In this document: positions 1 to 10,580 of the stretch, one piece after another | How positions within the stretch are numbered: position 1 is the stretch's first letter | Layout: each line of letters starts with the position of its first letter | Source of the DNA: Bifidobacterium breve | GTDB lineage: Bacteria; Actinomycetota; Acidimicrobiia; Acidimicrobiales; Acidimicrobilacustridaceae | Length of the DNA: 38,541 nt | Assembly: GCA_945878725.1 (NCBI GenBank) | Contig: CAMCTY010000020.1 | Span: 1-38,541, forward strand | Direction of reading: 5' to 3' | Program-made: the position numbers and the translations under genes | Notes under the pieces: model-generated | The model's input: the letters and a program-made list of their open reading frames with translations, nothing else | The model's database searches: none | What the model was told of the DNA's origin: nothing

Positions 1-140
1 CTGATCCTCCGGCGTTGGCTGCTGCTCTTGCCGCCACACCGGGCATCGTTGAACACGGGATCTTCCTTGGTTCGACTGTTGAACGCATCGTCATCGCCGG
101 AACCGACGGTTTGCGCGAAGCAGTCAACCAAGCTTTCTGA
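1..140 (+). CDS. rpiA: Ribose-5-phosphate isomerase A, C-terminal end (partial)
   Basis: Only the last 45 codons are inside the window; the first complete codon is at position 3 and the TGA is at 138-140. The tail contains PGIVEHGIFLG followed by a short strand and a DG turn, which matches the C-terminus of RpiA. RpiA interconverts ribose 5-phosphate and ribulose 5-phosphate in the non-oxidative pentose phosphate pathway, in the cytoplasm. The active-site lysine and phosphate-binding loops lie upstream and cannot be checked. The gene converges on the ATPase gene that ends at 202. Its 3' end is repeated in imperfect 16-base units just after the stop. Identification rests on a short tail. Confidence 0.75.
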   Translation, partial: DPPALAAALAATPGIVEHGIFLGSTVERIVIAGTDGLREAVNQAF

Positions 141-175
141 GATCCAGGCGTTCTGAAAACCAAGCCTTCTGAAAA
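128..175. repeat. Three imperfect 16-base repeats over the rpiA stop
   Basis: Units at 128-140 (incomplete), 144-159 and 160-175 share the pattern CCA(A/G)GC-N-TTCTGA, with AAA following in the last two. The first copy contains the TGA stop of rpiA, so the end of the gene appears to have been duplicated in tandem behind itself, which gives in effect repeated stop codons. Confidence 0.5.
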
Positions 176-177
176 CG

Positions 178-194
178 CTGCCCTGTAAGGGCAG
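178..194. terminator. Short hairpin between convergent rpiA and ATPase genes
   Basis: CTGCCCT and AGGGCAG form a perfect 7-bp stem around a 3-base loop, midway between the rpiA stop (140) and the ATPase stop (202). There is no T-run on either side, so it is at best a weak bidirectional terminator. Confidence 0.35.
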
Positions 195-201
195 GGGAAT
201 G

Positions 202-1608
202 TCAGCCCCGACCGCGGTACTGGGCGCGGGCCCCGACAGCGTCTTTGTTGAGACGCTTCGAGAGATGTAGCCCCTCAAGAATGAACTCGACCGCACTCGC
301 GACCATCGCCGGCGAGTTGTTGCCACCAGTGAGTTCGGCCACCGGACCGGCGATACCCGGTAGTTCGGCAAGCAGCGCCACGTACTCGGCGGCGGAAACA
401 TCCTCGCCGGCCTGAACGATCCGGTCACCTTCGAACGCCTCGACCACGTCGCGCAGATTCTCGACAGCGATGTATTCGCGGAAGATCGAAAGCACGGCGG
501 CAAGCATCAGTTGATGAACGATCTGCTCGTCGCGTCCGTCTTCGATCGTTTCGATCTCGAGCTTGCCCGCCGTCGATGATGCGAGCGCATCAAGATCGGA
601 CACGCGCGGGACAACATCAGTTTCGCCTTGAATCAGTGTGCGCCTTGCTGCGTTCGCAACAAGCGTCTCAAGGTTCGAAACAGTCAGACGCACGGAAACG
701 CCCGAACGCTGGTTGATGTGCGGGCTGCGCCGAGCGAGTTGTGAAAGTTCGGCGATGATCTCGGCCATGAACTGCGGGATCTCGACCGTGATGCCCGGCG
801 CTTCGAGCGGTCGGGCTTCCTGACGGGCGATGATGACCTCGGTCTCAACATCGAGCGGGTAATGCGTGCGAATCTGAGCACCGAAGCGATCCTTGAGCGG
901 CGTGATGATCCGACCGCGGTTGGTGTAATCCTCCGGGTTCGCCGATGCGAAGAGCAGCACGTCAAGCGGAAGACGAACCTTGTAACCGCGCACCTGCACA
1001 TCGCGCTCTTCGAGCACGTTCAGCAGACCGACCTGGATGCGCTCGGCAAGATCGGGAAGTTCGTTGATCGCGAAAATGCCACGGTTGGTTCGGGGAACCA
1101 GGCCGTAGTGGAGCGTCAGTTCGTCGGAGAGGTAACGGCCTTCGGCGACCTTGATCGGATCGACCTCACCGATGAGATCAGCGATCGAGGTGTCGGGCGT
1201 CGCCAGTTTCTCGCCGAAGCGACTGTCGCGGTGCACCCAGTCGATCGGGGTGTCGTCACCCATCTCGGCCACGAGGTCGCGGGCGTGGCGCGAGACCGGG
1301 TTGTAGGGATCGTCATTGATCTCCGAACCGGCAACGATCGGCATCCACTCGTCGAGGAGCCCGGTAAGGGATCGGATCATGCGGGTCTTGGCCTGTCCGC
1401 GCTCGCCGAGGAAGATCACGTCGTGACCGGCCAGCAAAGCATTCTCAAGCTGCGGCATGACCGTCTCTTCGTAGCCCAGAACGTTCGGGAAGAGCGCCTC
1501 GCCGGCCTTGATCCGCTCAATCGCGTTTGTGCGGACTTCTTCCTTGACGGGCCGGCTCAGCCAACCCGAGGCTCGCAAGTTTCCGAGTGTGCTTGGACGA
1601 TCAGACAT
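202..1608 (-). CDS. MoxR / magnesium-chelatase subunit I-like AAA+ ATPase
   Basis: This 468-residue protein has a single AAA+ module of the helix-2-insert clade. Walker A is GERGQAKT (residues 68-75), the Walker B region is GIFAINELPDL (177-187) with N-E where D-E is usual, and sensor 1 is in ASANPEDY (221-228). Such proteins remodel partner complexes, typically with a VWA-domain metal-binding protein; the widespread soluble bacterial form is often annotated as Mg-chelatase or sigma-54-interacting ATPase without a known substrate. The start is supported by GGGGAGGA a few bases upstream of the ATG. It is transcribed divergently from sdhC, and no VWA partner lies beside it in the window. A true chlorophyll-pathway chelatase is unlikely because no pigment genes are near. 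Family call is firm, substrate unknown. Confidence 0.8.
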   Translation of the reverse strand: MSDRPSTLGNLRASGWLSRPVKEEVRTNAIERIKAGEALFPNVLGYEETVMPQLENALLAGHDVIFLGERGQAKTRMIRSLTGLLDEWMPIVAGSEINDDPYNPVSRHARDLVAEMGDDTPIDWVHRDSRFGEKLATPDTSIADLIGEVDPIKVAEGRYLSDELTLHYGLVPRTNRGIFAINELPDLAERIQVGLLNVLEERDVQVRGYKVRLPLDVLLFASANPEDYTNRGRIITPLKDRFGAQIRTHYPLDVETEVIIARQEARPLEAPGITVEIPQFMAEIIAELSQLARRSPHINQRSGVSVRLTVSNLETLVANAARRTLIQGETDVVPRVSDLDALASSTAGKLEIETIEDGRDEQIVHQLMLAAVLSIFREYIAVENLRDVVEAFEGDRIVQAGEDVSAAEYVALLAELPGIAGPVAELTGGNNSPAMVASAVEFILEGLHLSKRLNKDAVGARAQYRGRG

Positions 1609-1774
1609 CGTGGCTCCTCCCCTGTCCGGACGGAGTGGCCCGGATGACGAATGGCACTCAACCTATCGCCCGCGAGAGCGGTTCTACGGTTCGCCGCGGG
1701 AGTCGTGTGGTGAGTAGCGTGAAGGTGTCCTCAACCGAGCCTGCGGGTTCGGGTCCGGGCACTGATTCTCCTCA

Positions 1775-1802
1775 GAATTCGATTCCTCCCGAATCCGAAT
1801 TC
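1775..1802. promoter_or_regulatory. 28-base imperfect palindrome in the sdhC leader
   Basis: The left arm GAATTCGATTC and the right arm GAATCCGAATTC are complementary over 11 pairs with a single bulged C, closing on the loop CTCCC. It ends 37 bases before the sdhC GTG and just upstream of its ribosome binding site (AGGAAAGG near 1825). It could be a repressor operator or an RNA hairpin that controls the sdh operon. The rest of 1609-1839 shows no gene and no convincing sigma-70 promoter. Confidence 0.45.
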
Positions 1803-1839
1803 CCCGGAGTCACAGAAATCTCGCAGGAAAGGTCCGCCC

Positions 1840-2610
1840 GTGACAGCAACCAAAGAACCTCCGGCACTCACATCCGACGTTTCGTCGAAACCGATTGTGA
1901 AGCCCCACCAGCGCAGCCCGCTTGCCATCATCGACCTCTACCGGTCGTCGGTCGGCAAGAAGTGGGTCATGGCCCTCACCGGCATCATGTTGATGGGCTT
2001 CGTGCTCTTCCACATGATCGGCAATCTCAAGATGTATCTCGGGGAATCGCACTTCAACGAGTACGCCGAGTTCCTGCGGGAGTTGCTGGTTCCGATCATT
2101 CCCCCGACGGGTGTCCTTTGGATCCTGCGTGCGGGCCTACTCGGCGCCTTTGCTCTACATATCCATTGCGCCTACAGCCTCACGATGATTAATCGTAAGG
2201 CCCGCCCGGTCGGCTACCAGTCGCCGCGTGACTACGTCGCCGTCAACTGGGCTGCTCGCACAATGCGTTGGAGCGGCATCATCGTCGGACTATTCATCGT
2301 GTGGCATCTCGCCGATCTCACCTGGGGCTGGGCCAATCCCGAGTTCGTCTACGGAAACCCGTACGCCAACGTCTCGACCAGCCTTTCCCGGGCTCCGGTC
2401 GCGGCGCTCTACATCGTGGCCAACTTGGCCCTGGGCTTCCATCTCTTCCACGGTTCCTGGAGCATCTTCCAGTCGCTCGGTTCACTCAGCACTCACTTCA
2501 ACCCTCGCCACAACCCGCTGCGCAAGGGCTTTGCAATCGGCTTCGCAGTCCTGGTCGCCGGCGTCAACATCACGTTCCCGATCGCCGTCGTTACCGGCGT
2601 GGTCGGCTGA
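1840..2610 (+). CDS. sdhC: Succinate dehydrogenase cytochrome b subunit
   Basis: A 256-residue membrane anchor with five predicted transmembrane helices (about 42-62, 93-115, 145-163, 187-210 and 231-253) and a cytosolic N-terminal tail of about 40 residues. Histidines 58, 107/109, 156 and 201/204 sit in helices where the di-heme b558 family places its heme ligands. This is the single-polypeptide type used with menaquinone in Actinobacteria and Bacteroidota; consistently, no sdhD follows. It anchors SdhA and SdhB and passes electrons to quinone. The start is GTG at 1840, chosen for the AGGAAAGG sequence just upstream and because the family N-terminus fits. It is first in sdhCAB, 11 bases before sdhA. 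Confidence 0.93.
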   Translation: MTATKEPPALTSDVSSKPIVKPHQRSPLAIIDLYRSSVGKKWVMALTGIMLMGFVLFHMIGNLKMYLGESHFNEYAEFLRELLVPIIPPTGVLWILRAGLLGAFALHIHCAYSLTMINRKARPVGYQSPRDYVAVNWAARTMRWSGIIVGLFIVWHLADLTWGWANPEFVYGNPYANVSTSLSRAPVAALYIVANLALGFHLFHGSWSIFQSLGSLSTHFNPRHNPLRKGFAIGFAVLVAGVNITFPIAVVTGVVG

Positions 2611-2621
2611 AGGAGGCAACA

Positions 2622-4547
<1,926 letters not shown>

Positions 4548-4569
4548 CAGCGGAAACACTGGAGATCAC

Positions 4570-5334
4570 GTGAAACTCACACTCAAGGTCTGGCGCCAAG
4601 ACAACGTCAACGATCCGGGCCGATTCGAAACCTACGAAGCCACCGATGTGAAGGACGAGATGTCCTTCCTCGAGATGCTCGATGCCGTCAACGAGAACCT
4701 CATTGAATCGGGACACGAGCCAATCGTGTTCGACAGTGATTGTCGTGAAGGTATCTGCGGCACCTGCGGCCTCATGATCAACGGACAGGCACACGGCCCC
4801 CAAAAGGGCACGACCACCTGCCAGCTGCACATGCGCAAGTTCCATGATGGCGAAACCGTCACCATCGAACCCTTCCGTGCCGCCGCCTTCCCTGTGGTTA
4901 AGGACCTCATGGTCGACCGTAGTGCGTTCGACGCCATCGTCCAGTCCGGTGGTTTCATCACTGCCGACACCGGTGGTGCCCGCGACGCAAACGAGATCCT
5001 CATTCCGAAGACTGCCGCCGACGCCTCCATGGACGCCGCCGGATGCATCGGTTGTGGCGCATGTGTTGCGGCCTGCCCCAATGGCGCTGGTCAGCTGTTC
5101 ACCTCAGCGAAGCTCGCCCATCTCGGTCTGCTCCCACAGGGCCAGGCCGAGCGTTGGAAGCGCACCGAAGACATGGTTGAGACCATGGAGATGTTCTTCG
5201 GATCGTGCACCAACTACGGCGAATGCCAAGAGGCGTGCCCGAAGGAAATCCCGATCGACTTCATCGCCATGATGAACCGCGACTATCTCAAGTCGAAGCT
5301 CAAGAACCGCAAACTCTCAGGCCAGAAGTACTGA
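4570..5334 (+). CDS. sdhB: Succinate dehydrogenase iron-sulfur subunit
   Basis: A 254-residue protein that wires electrons from FAD to the membrane heme. Cysteines 58, 63, 66 and 84 bind the [2Fe-2S] cluster in a plant-ferredoxin fold. [12 protein letters not shown] (159-170) supplies the [4Fe-4S] ligands, and C213, C219 and C223, followed by PKEIP, match the third-cluster motif. The start is GTG at 4570, eight bases after a GGAGA sequence; the open frame runs further upstream only inside sdhA. It closes the sdhCAB operon, with a small CGGGC/GCCCG hairpin at 5339-5354 and a better one at 5433 behind it. Confidence 0.96.
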   Translation: MKLTLKVWRQDNVNDPGRFETYEATDVKDEMSFLEMLDAVNENLIESGHEPIVFDSDCREGICGTCGLMINGQAHGPQKGTTTCQLHMRKFHDGETVTIEPFRAAAFPVVKDLMVDRSAFDAIVQSGGFITADTGGARDANEILIPKTAADASMDAAGCIGCGACVAACPNGAGQLFTSAKLAHLGLLPQGQAERWKRTEDMVETMEMFFGSCTNYGECQEACPKEIPIDFIAMMNRDYLKSKLKNRKLSGQKY

Positions 5335-5432
5335 CCCGGCGGGCTTGCGCCCGTCACAGCTACTGGCAGTTCTCGCCCGGTACCGAACCACTTCCCGTTG
5401 GAAGCAGGCGGTGCCGGTCGTCGTTTTGCGGT

Positions 5433-5469
5433 GCAGTTCTGAGTGAACTGCAGTCCGATTGAACTGCAG
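5433..5469. terminator. Hairpin between convergent sdhB and dedA
   Basis: GCAGTTC and GAACTGC (5433-5451) pair perfectly around a TGAGT loop, and a second GAACTGCAG follows at 5461-5469, so the left arm could pair with either copy. The position between two converging genes suits a bidirectional terminator, although no strong T-run is present. Confidence 0.45.
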
Positions 5470-5492
5470 CCGCCATTCAACTGGAGGCCAGA

Positions 5493-6173
5493 TCAGGCGG
5501 CGTGCTTGCCCTTTGAAACCGCGTTACGACGATGGCGGATGAACTCGACGGCCACCGGGAGCAGCGAGACGAAAACGATGATGAGAATCGCGATTTCGAT
5601 GTTCTTACCGATCGCTGGGAACGCAGTGCCCAGCCAGTATCCGAGCAGCGTGAGTCCCGCTCCCCAGATGATTCCACCGATGATGTTGAACTTGACGAAG
5701 GTTTGGTAGTGCATGTTCGAGGCGCCGGCCACGATCGGGGCGAAGGTGCGCACGATGGGCACGAAACGGGCGAGAACGATGGATTTCGCACCATGTCGGG
5801 CGAAGAAGCCTTCCGCTTTCTCGATGTACGCAGGCTTGAACAGGCGTGACTCAGGCCGCTTGAAGAGTGACGGGCCCACCTTGCGGCCGAACACATATCC
5901 GACTTGATCGCCAGCGATTGCCGCAATCACACAGCCAAGAGCAACGATCCAGATGTGGCCACCGGCGAGGACGAACTCTTCGCCGTCAATCATGAGGCCA
6001 GCGGTAAGCAAGCCCGCCGTGAACAGCAGCGAATCGCCGGGGAGGAAGAAGCCGATCATGATTCCCGACTCGGCAAAGACCACGAGGAAGAGACCAATGA
6101 GACCGACTGACTGGATCAGACTCTGAGGATCAATACCGACGGCCAGAAGTGGGTGAAAAAAGGAGGATCGCAC
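5493..6173 (-). CDS. DedA-family integral membrane protein
   Basis: A 226-residue polytopic protein. The DedA/SNARE-associated core is visible in FAESGIMIGFFLPGDSLLF (about residues 34-52), in the middle motif around GDQVGYVFGRKVG, and in RFVPIVRTFAPIVAGAS, whose two arginines are the family's conserved functional residues. Several hydrophobic helices follow. DedA proteins are linked to membrane lipid (undecaprenyl phosphate or aminophospholipid) translocation and envelope homeostasis. The start is GTG at 6173, just downstream of a purine-rich AGGAGGA on the opposite strand only, so the exact start is less sure. It stands alone, 87 bases downstream of the 2-hydroxyacid dehydrogenase gene. Confidence 0.88.
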   Translation of the reverse strand: MRSSFFHPLLAVGIDPQSLIQSVGLIGLFLVVFAESGIMIGFFLPGDSLLFTAGLLTAGLMIDGEEFVLAGGHIWIVALGCVIAAIAGDQVGYVFGRKVGPSLFKRPESRLFKPAYIEKAEGFFARHGAKSIVLARFVPIVRTFAPIVAGASNMHYQTFVKFNIIGGIIWGAGLTLLGYWLGTAFPAIGKNIEIAILIIVFVSLLPVAVEFIRHRRNAVSKGKHAA

Positions 6174-6260
6174 GGCCGGGAGACTAGCGGCATCCTTCCC
6201 CGACTCAGCGACACCCGACCGAGTTGAAGTGAATTCGTCGGCTTTTGTCGGCCGCCCGTT

Positions 6261-7202
6261 TTAGTAACCGTCAGCGGGATTCACGACTGAGAGCAGGGGC
6301 TCGTCATCAAGGTAACGCCTCAGGTTCGCGATGAACATCTCGAACATGGCAGGGAACGCACCCGGCCAGTGCCAAGAACTGTGCGGACTCAGCCGCACAC
6401 CGGGATGGTCGTACATCCAGTGGCCGGGGGGAGCCGGTTCCGGATCCGGGGCATCGATGCTGGCGCACGCCACGATCCCGTTGTCGAGCGCGCGTCGCAA
6501 CGCGTCGTCAACGACCATCGGACCGCGGGCAACATTGACGAAATGCACACCCGGCTTCATGAGATTGAAGACACGATCGTCGAACAATCCCCGAGTTGCG
6601 TCGGTTAGCGGCGCAACCAGCACCACATGATCGGCACCATCGACGAGTTCGTCGATCGACGACACCAATTGCACATAGTCAAGAGGGCTTGGGGCGTCGC
6701 TGTGGCGCAATGCCTTGATGGTCATCCCGAATGGTCGGGCCCGCTCGGCAATCGCAGTGCCGATACCACCGATGCCCAGCAACGCGAGCGTTCCGCCCTC
6801 AAGCGTCCCGAAACCAGGCGACGGGATGTTCCAGGCCTTCGGTGGCTCGGTGACCCACGATCCCGGCATTCGTTTCTCGAACGCCAACATGCAGGCCAGC
6901 ACCCACTCGGAAATCGGCATGGCGCTTAGACCACGCGAATTCGTAAGGATGCAGTCATCACCGATCAGATCAATGGGAAACGCATCGATCCCCGTACCGA
7001 TGAGATGCGTCCAACGCACGCCGCGCGACAGAACATGTGCGAGGTTGGGCATCACGGTCGGCGTGCTGAGCAGCACCTCTCCGGTGACCCCATCATCAAG
7101 TTCACCGGTCGAAGGAATCGCAATGATCTCGACGCGCGACACGAGATCATCAGGAAGGGTGATCCCTTCGAGCCGACCCACGTGGCTGAGAACTCTCAAC
7201 AT
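6261..7202 (-). CDS. D-2-hydroxyacid dehydrogenase, NAD(P)-binding
   Basis: A 313-residue cytoplasmic oxidoreductase of the D-isomer-specific 2-hydroxyacid dehydrogenase family, which interconverts 2-keto and 2-hydroxy acids. The nucleotide-binding fingerprint is LLGIGGIGTA (141-150). The catalytic set appears as Arg226 in NVARGP, Glu255 in the loop after the last Rossmann strand and His274 in SPHSSW. The basic HSD-type loop after strand 2 (ALRHSDA) contains an arginine, which leans toward NADP, but this is inference. Glyoxylate/hydroxypyruvate reductases are the closest theme; the real substrate cannot be read. A possible 41-codon reading frame overlaps its start by seven bases. Confidence 0.85.
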   Translation of the reverse strand: MLRVLSHVGRLEGITLPDDLVSRVEIIAIPSTGELDDGVTGEVLLSTPTVMPNLAHVLSRGVRWTHLIGTGIDAFPIDLIGDDCILTNSRGLSAMPISEWVLACMLAFEKRMPGSWVTEPPKAWNIPSPGFGTLEGGTLALLGIGGIGTAIAERARPFGMTIKALRHSDAPSPLDYVQLVSSIDELVDGADHVVLVAPLTDATRGLFDDRVFNLMKPGVHFVNVARGPMVVDDALRRALDNGIVACASIDAPDPEPAPPGHWMYDHPGVRLSPHSSWHWPGAFPAMFEMFIANLRRYLDDEPLLSVVNPADGY

Positions 7203-7321
7203 GGCGCAAGCACCACACTGGAACGAGCCTCGAAATCGCTGAGAAGGCCGTCGGTCTGTTTGAGGATCTGGCCCCCGTTGAGCGAGTTTGCCTGCTCATT
7301 TAACTTGCCCCTGAACCCCAT
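7196..7321 (-). CDS. Possible 41-residue leader peptide or small protein
   Basis: A reading frame opens with ATG at 7321 and ends with TGA at 7196-7198, overlapping the 2-hydroxyacid dehydrogenase ATG (7202) in the sequence ATGTTGA. The product is mixed in character, starts MGFRGKLNEQ and could form one amphipathic helix in its centre. Codon third positions are mostly G or C, like real genes here. No clear Shine-Dalgarno sequence precedes it and no family is recognised. The stop-start overlap would allow translational coupling. It may equally be chance. Confidence 0.3.
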   Translation of the reverse strand: MGFRGKLNEQANSLNGGQILKQTDGLLSDFEARSSVVLAPC

Positions 7322-7392
7322 GCGGCGACTGTACCGGAGAGCAACCATCCCGAACCGGTGGGACTGCGCTCTACGGCGAATAGTGTCGGAGG

Positions 7393-7764
7393 GTGCCCGC
7401 GTATCTCACTCCCGAATGGTTCAGTGCTGCCGATGCCGCTCTGCGAGCCGACGCCACTCTCAGGACAGCGAGCCTCAACAGCACGTTGATCCTGCAGCAG
7501 ACCGTGCGCTCCGACGACGACACCATCACGTGGCACATCCGCTTCGAGAACGGCAGCGTTTCACTTCACGTCGGAGCGGCCGAAAACCCGACTGTTGCTT
7601 TCTCATGCGACCGGTCGATCGCGGATGCCATACACATCGGTCTCATCAGCGCCCAAGCCGCCTTCATGAGCGGCAACCTGCAACTGGGTGGCGATGTCAG
7701 TGCATTGATCAGCAACGGCGAATTGTTCGCCGGGCTGGGTGATGCACTCGCCGCGCTGCGCTGA
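7393..7764 (+). CDS. SCP2 sterol-carrier-like domain protein
   Basis: A stand-alone 123-residue protein with the SCP2 pattern: a helix at the N-terminus, strands around TITWHIRFENGSVSLHVG, the segment NPTVAFSCDRSIADAIHIG and a C-terminal AAFMSGNLQLGGDVSAL, which is typical of the family's lipid-cavity helix. SCP2 domains bind sterols, fatty acyl-CoA or similar lipids, and actinobacterial stand-alone copies usually accompany lipid or steroid metabolism. The start is GTG at 7393 with GGAGG directly in front; spacing to that sequence is very short. It is divergent from the 2-hydroxyacid dehydrogenase gene, and 7203-7392 shows only the possible small frame and no clear promoter. Confidence 0.75.
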   Translation: MPAYLTPEWFSAADAALRADATLRTASLNSTLILQQTVRSDDDTITWHIRFENGSVSLHVGAAENPTVAFSCDRSIADAIHIGLISAQAAFMSGNLQLGGDVSALISNGELFAGLGDALAALR

Positions 7765-7776
7765 ACGCGGCGAGTG
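7745..7776. terminator. 11-bp perfect hairpin across the SCP2-gene stop codon
   Basis: CACTCGCCGCG and CGCGGCGAGTG form a perfect GC-rich stem with a 10-base loop that contains the TGA stop. It lies between two convergent genes (SCP2 and mdh). No T-run follows, so a U-less terminator or an mRNA 3'-end stabiliser are both possible. Confidence 0.55.
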
Positions 7777-7802
7777 TCACCGATAAGGCTTGTTGATCAG
7801 GA

Positions 7803-8852
<1,050 letters not shown>

Positions 8853-8888
8853 CTAGTCAGAGGAGGTTCGAAGCGAGAAAACGCAGCC

Positions 8889-9695
8889 TCAGAGTGTCAC
8901 GGGATAGGGGAACTTGGAGTCCACTCCCCCGTCGACGACCAGTGTGCGGCCGGTCACATAGGCCGACATGTCACTCGAGAAGAACAGCGCTGCCGACGCA
9001 ATGTCGGAGGTCGATCCCATCTCACCCATCGGCGAATTCGCGGCGTTAAGCGCTCGTTGCTCGTCGGTGAAGGCCGCTGCCATGCGGGGGCTCAGGATCG
9101 TGCCCGGAGCAACAGCGTTGGCGCGGATACCGAAACCACCGAGTTCGATGGCGAGTGTCTGGACCCATGCCATGAGACCGGCCTTGGCCGCGCCGTATGC
9201 CGCGTGCATCGGTGCGGCAGTGAGGCCACTGACCGACGCGATGAACACCATGGTTCCGCCATTGGTCTTGGACATGCGCCGACCGAACGCCTGCGAGAGC
9301 AGGAATGCATGGCGGAGGCAGATGTCGATCTCCCAGTCGAAGGTCTCATCAGTCATGTCGAGGATGGATTCCCAACGCGCCATGCCGATGATGTCGACAA
9401 GGCCATCGATACGACCGTTGATCGCCTCGGCATCGGCGGCGAGCTTCGCGACACCTTCACGCGTCGTGACATCACCGACCCATGCCACACCAGCGCGTCC
9501 GATCTCGGCAGCGATCTCGGCGGCGCGATCCGCGTCGACATCGACACACACAACGGTCTTCGCTCCGGCCTGCACGAGTGCATGTGACGTCATACGCCCC
9601 ATGCCCACGCCGGCACCAGCAACGACGAACGTGCGGCCGTCAACACGGAGACGAGAGAGGAAGTCGGGGATTGGAGAGTTGTCACCAGTGGTCAT
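8889..9695 (-). CDS. Short-chain dehydrogenase/reductase
   Basis: A 268-residue classical-size SDR. The cofactor loop is GAGVGMG (27-33), Asp52 after strand 2 suggests NAD(H), and the catalytic set is Ser154, Tyr167 and Lys171 (YGAAK). The usual NNAG structural motif after strand 4 is replaced by VDIIGMA (100-106), so the conserved asparagine is missing. The C-terminal TGRTLVVDGG is normal. Substrate cannot be told. It follows a second SDR by 40 bases and may be the last gene of the folD-led transcript. Confidence 0.85.
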   Translation of the reverse strand: MTTGDNSPIPDFLSRLRVDGRTFVVAGAGVGMGRMTSHALVQAGAKTVVCVDVDADRAAEIAAEIGRAGVAWVGDVTTREGVAKLAADAEAINGRIDGLVDIIGMARWESILDMTDETFDWEIDICLRHAFLLSQAFGRRMSKTNGGTMVFIASVSGLTAAPMHAAYGAAKAGLMAWVQTLAIELGGFGIRANAVAPGTILSPRMAAAFTDEQRALNAANSPMGEMGSTSDIASAALFFSSDMSAYVTGRTLVVDGGVDSKFPYPVTL

Positions 9696-9735
9696 TGTTC
9701 GTTTCCATTCATAAGTTGGTAGTCAGAATTCGTGT

Positions 9736-10575
9736 TCATGCCATCACCACGCCGCCGTTCGGGCGGATCACCTGTCCGGTGACGAATCGCGATGCGTCGC
9801 TGGCGAGATACAGCATCGCCCAGGACTGATCTTCGGGCGTAGCGATGATCTGCAGCGGCGATTGTGCAGCGCGCGCACCCATCAGTTCTTTGCGCACGGC
9901 TTCGTTGACTGTGCCGTCGGGATTCGTCCAACGACCCTGCACCATCGGCGTGTCGGTGAAACCAGGTGCGATTGCGTTAACGCGGATGTTTGCACCACCA
10001 AGTTCGACTGCCGCGCAACGCGTGAGATGCGACACGGCCGCTTTGGTCATGGCGTAGATCGAGAGCGTTGGCGCCGGCATGTCGCCACCCGCTGACGACA
10101 CGTTGATGATCGACCCGCCGTTCGTCATCGCCCGACCAGCAGCGGCGACGCCCCAGTACGTGCCCCACAGATTGATCTTGGTGATGAACTCGACGTCCTC
10201 GGGGGTGGCGTCGACGATGTTCATATAGCGGATGACACCGGCAACGTTGGCCCAGACGTCAAGCCGGCCGTGCGCGGCGATGGCGGCATCGGCGAGCGCG
10301 TTGACCTGATCGCGATCAGAAACGTCGGTGGGTACCACGGTGGCGTGACCACCGGCGGCGGCGACCATCTCAGCTGTTTCGGCGAGACCATCGAGACCAA
10401 CGTCGGCAATAACAACATCAGCGCCGGCCTGAGTGAAGGTGATGGCAGCTTGACGACCGATACCACCCGCGGCACCAGTGATGACCGCACAGCGACCATG
10501 CAGCGAGAACTGCTCGATGAGTTCGGCGGACAGCGCCGGTCGGTCGTCGGAAGAACTCTTCGGGGCTGTGGACAT
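9736..10575 (-). CDS. Short-chain dehydrogenase/reductase
   Basis: A 279-residue SDR with TGAAGGIG (33-40), Asp58 after strand 2 (NAD preference), NVAG (110-113), a serine pair at 160-161, Tyr174 and Lys178 (YAMTK). It ends with VTGQVIRPNGG, a common C-terminal form. It starts five bases after the hydrolase stop, so the two are almost certainly cotranscribed; together with the next SDR they look like a small catabolic or detoxification set (ester cleavage followed by alcohol or ketone oxidation). That pathway reading is inference. Confidence 0.85.
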   Translation of the reverse strand: MSTAPKSSSDDRPALSAELIEQFSLHGRCAVITGAAGGIGRQAAITFTQAGADVVIADVGLDGLAETAEMVAAAGGHATVVPTDVSDRDQVNALADAAIAAHGRLDVWANVAGVIRYMNIVDATPEDVEFITKINLWGTYWGVAAAGRAMTNGGSIINVSSAGGDMPAPTLSIYAMTKAAVSHLTRCAAVELGGANIRVNAIAPGFTDTPMVQGRWTNPDGTVNEAVRKELMGARAAQSPLQIIATPEDQSWAMLYLASDASRFVTGQVIRPNGGVVMA

Positions 10576-10580
10576 CAGGA

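Noticed and set aside
862..1647. A 261-codon open frame on the plus strand across from the AAA+ ATPase gene.
   Set aside because: It is the antisense shadow of a well-supported gene with clear Walker motifs and its own ribosome site; its translation shows no family pattern.
5339..5354. A second possible terminator right behind sdhB.
   Set aside because: The stem is only five pairs with a four-base loop and no T-run; it is noted with sdhB rather than listed on its own.
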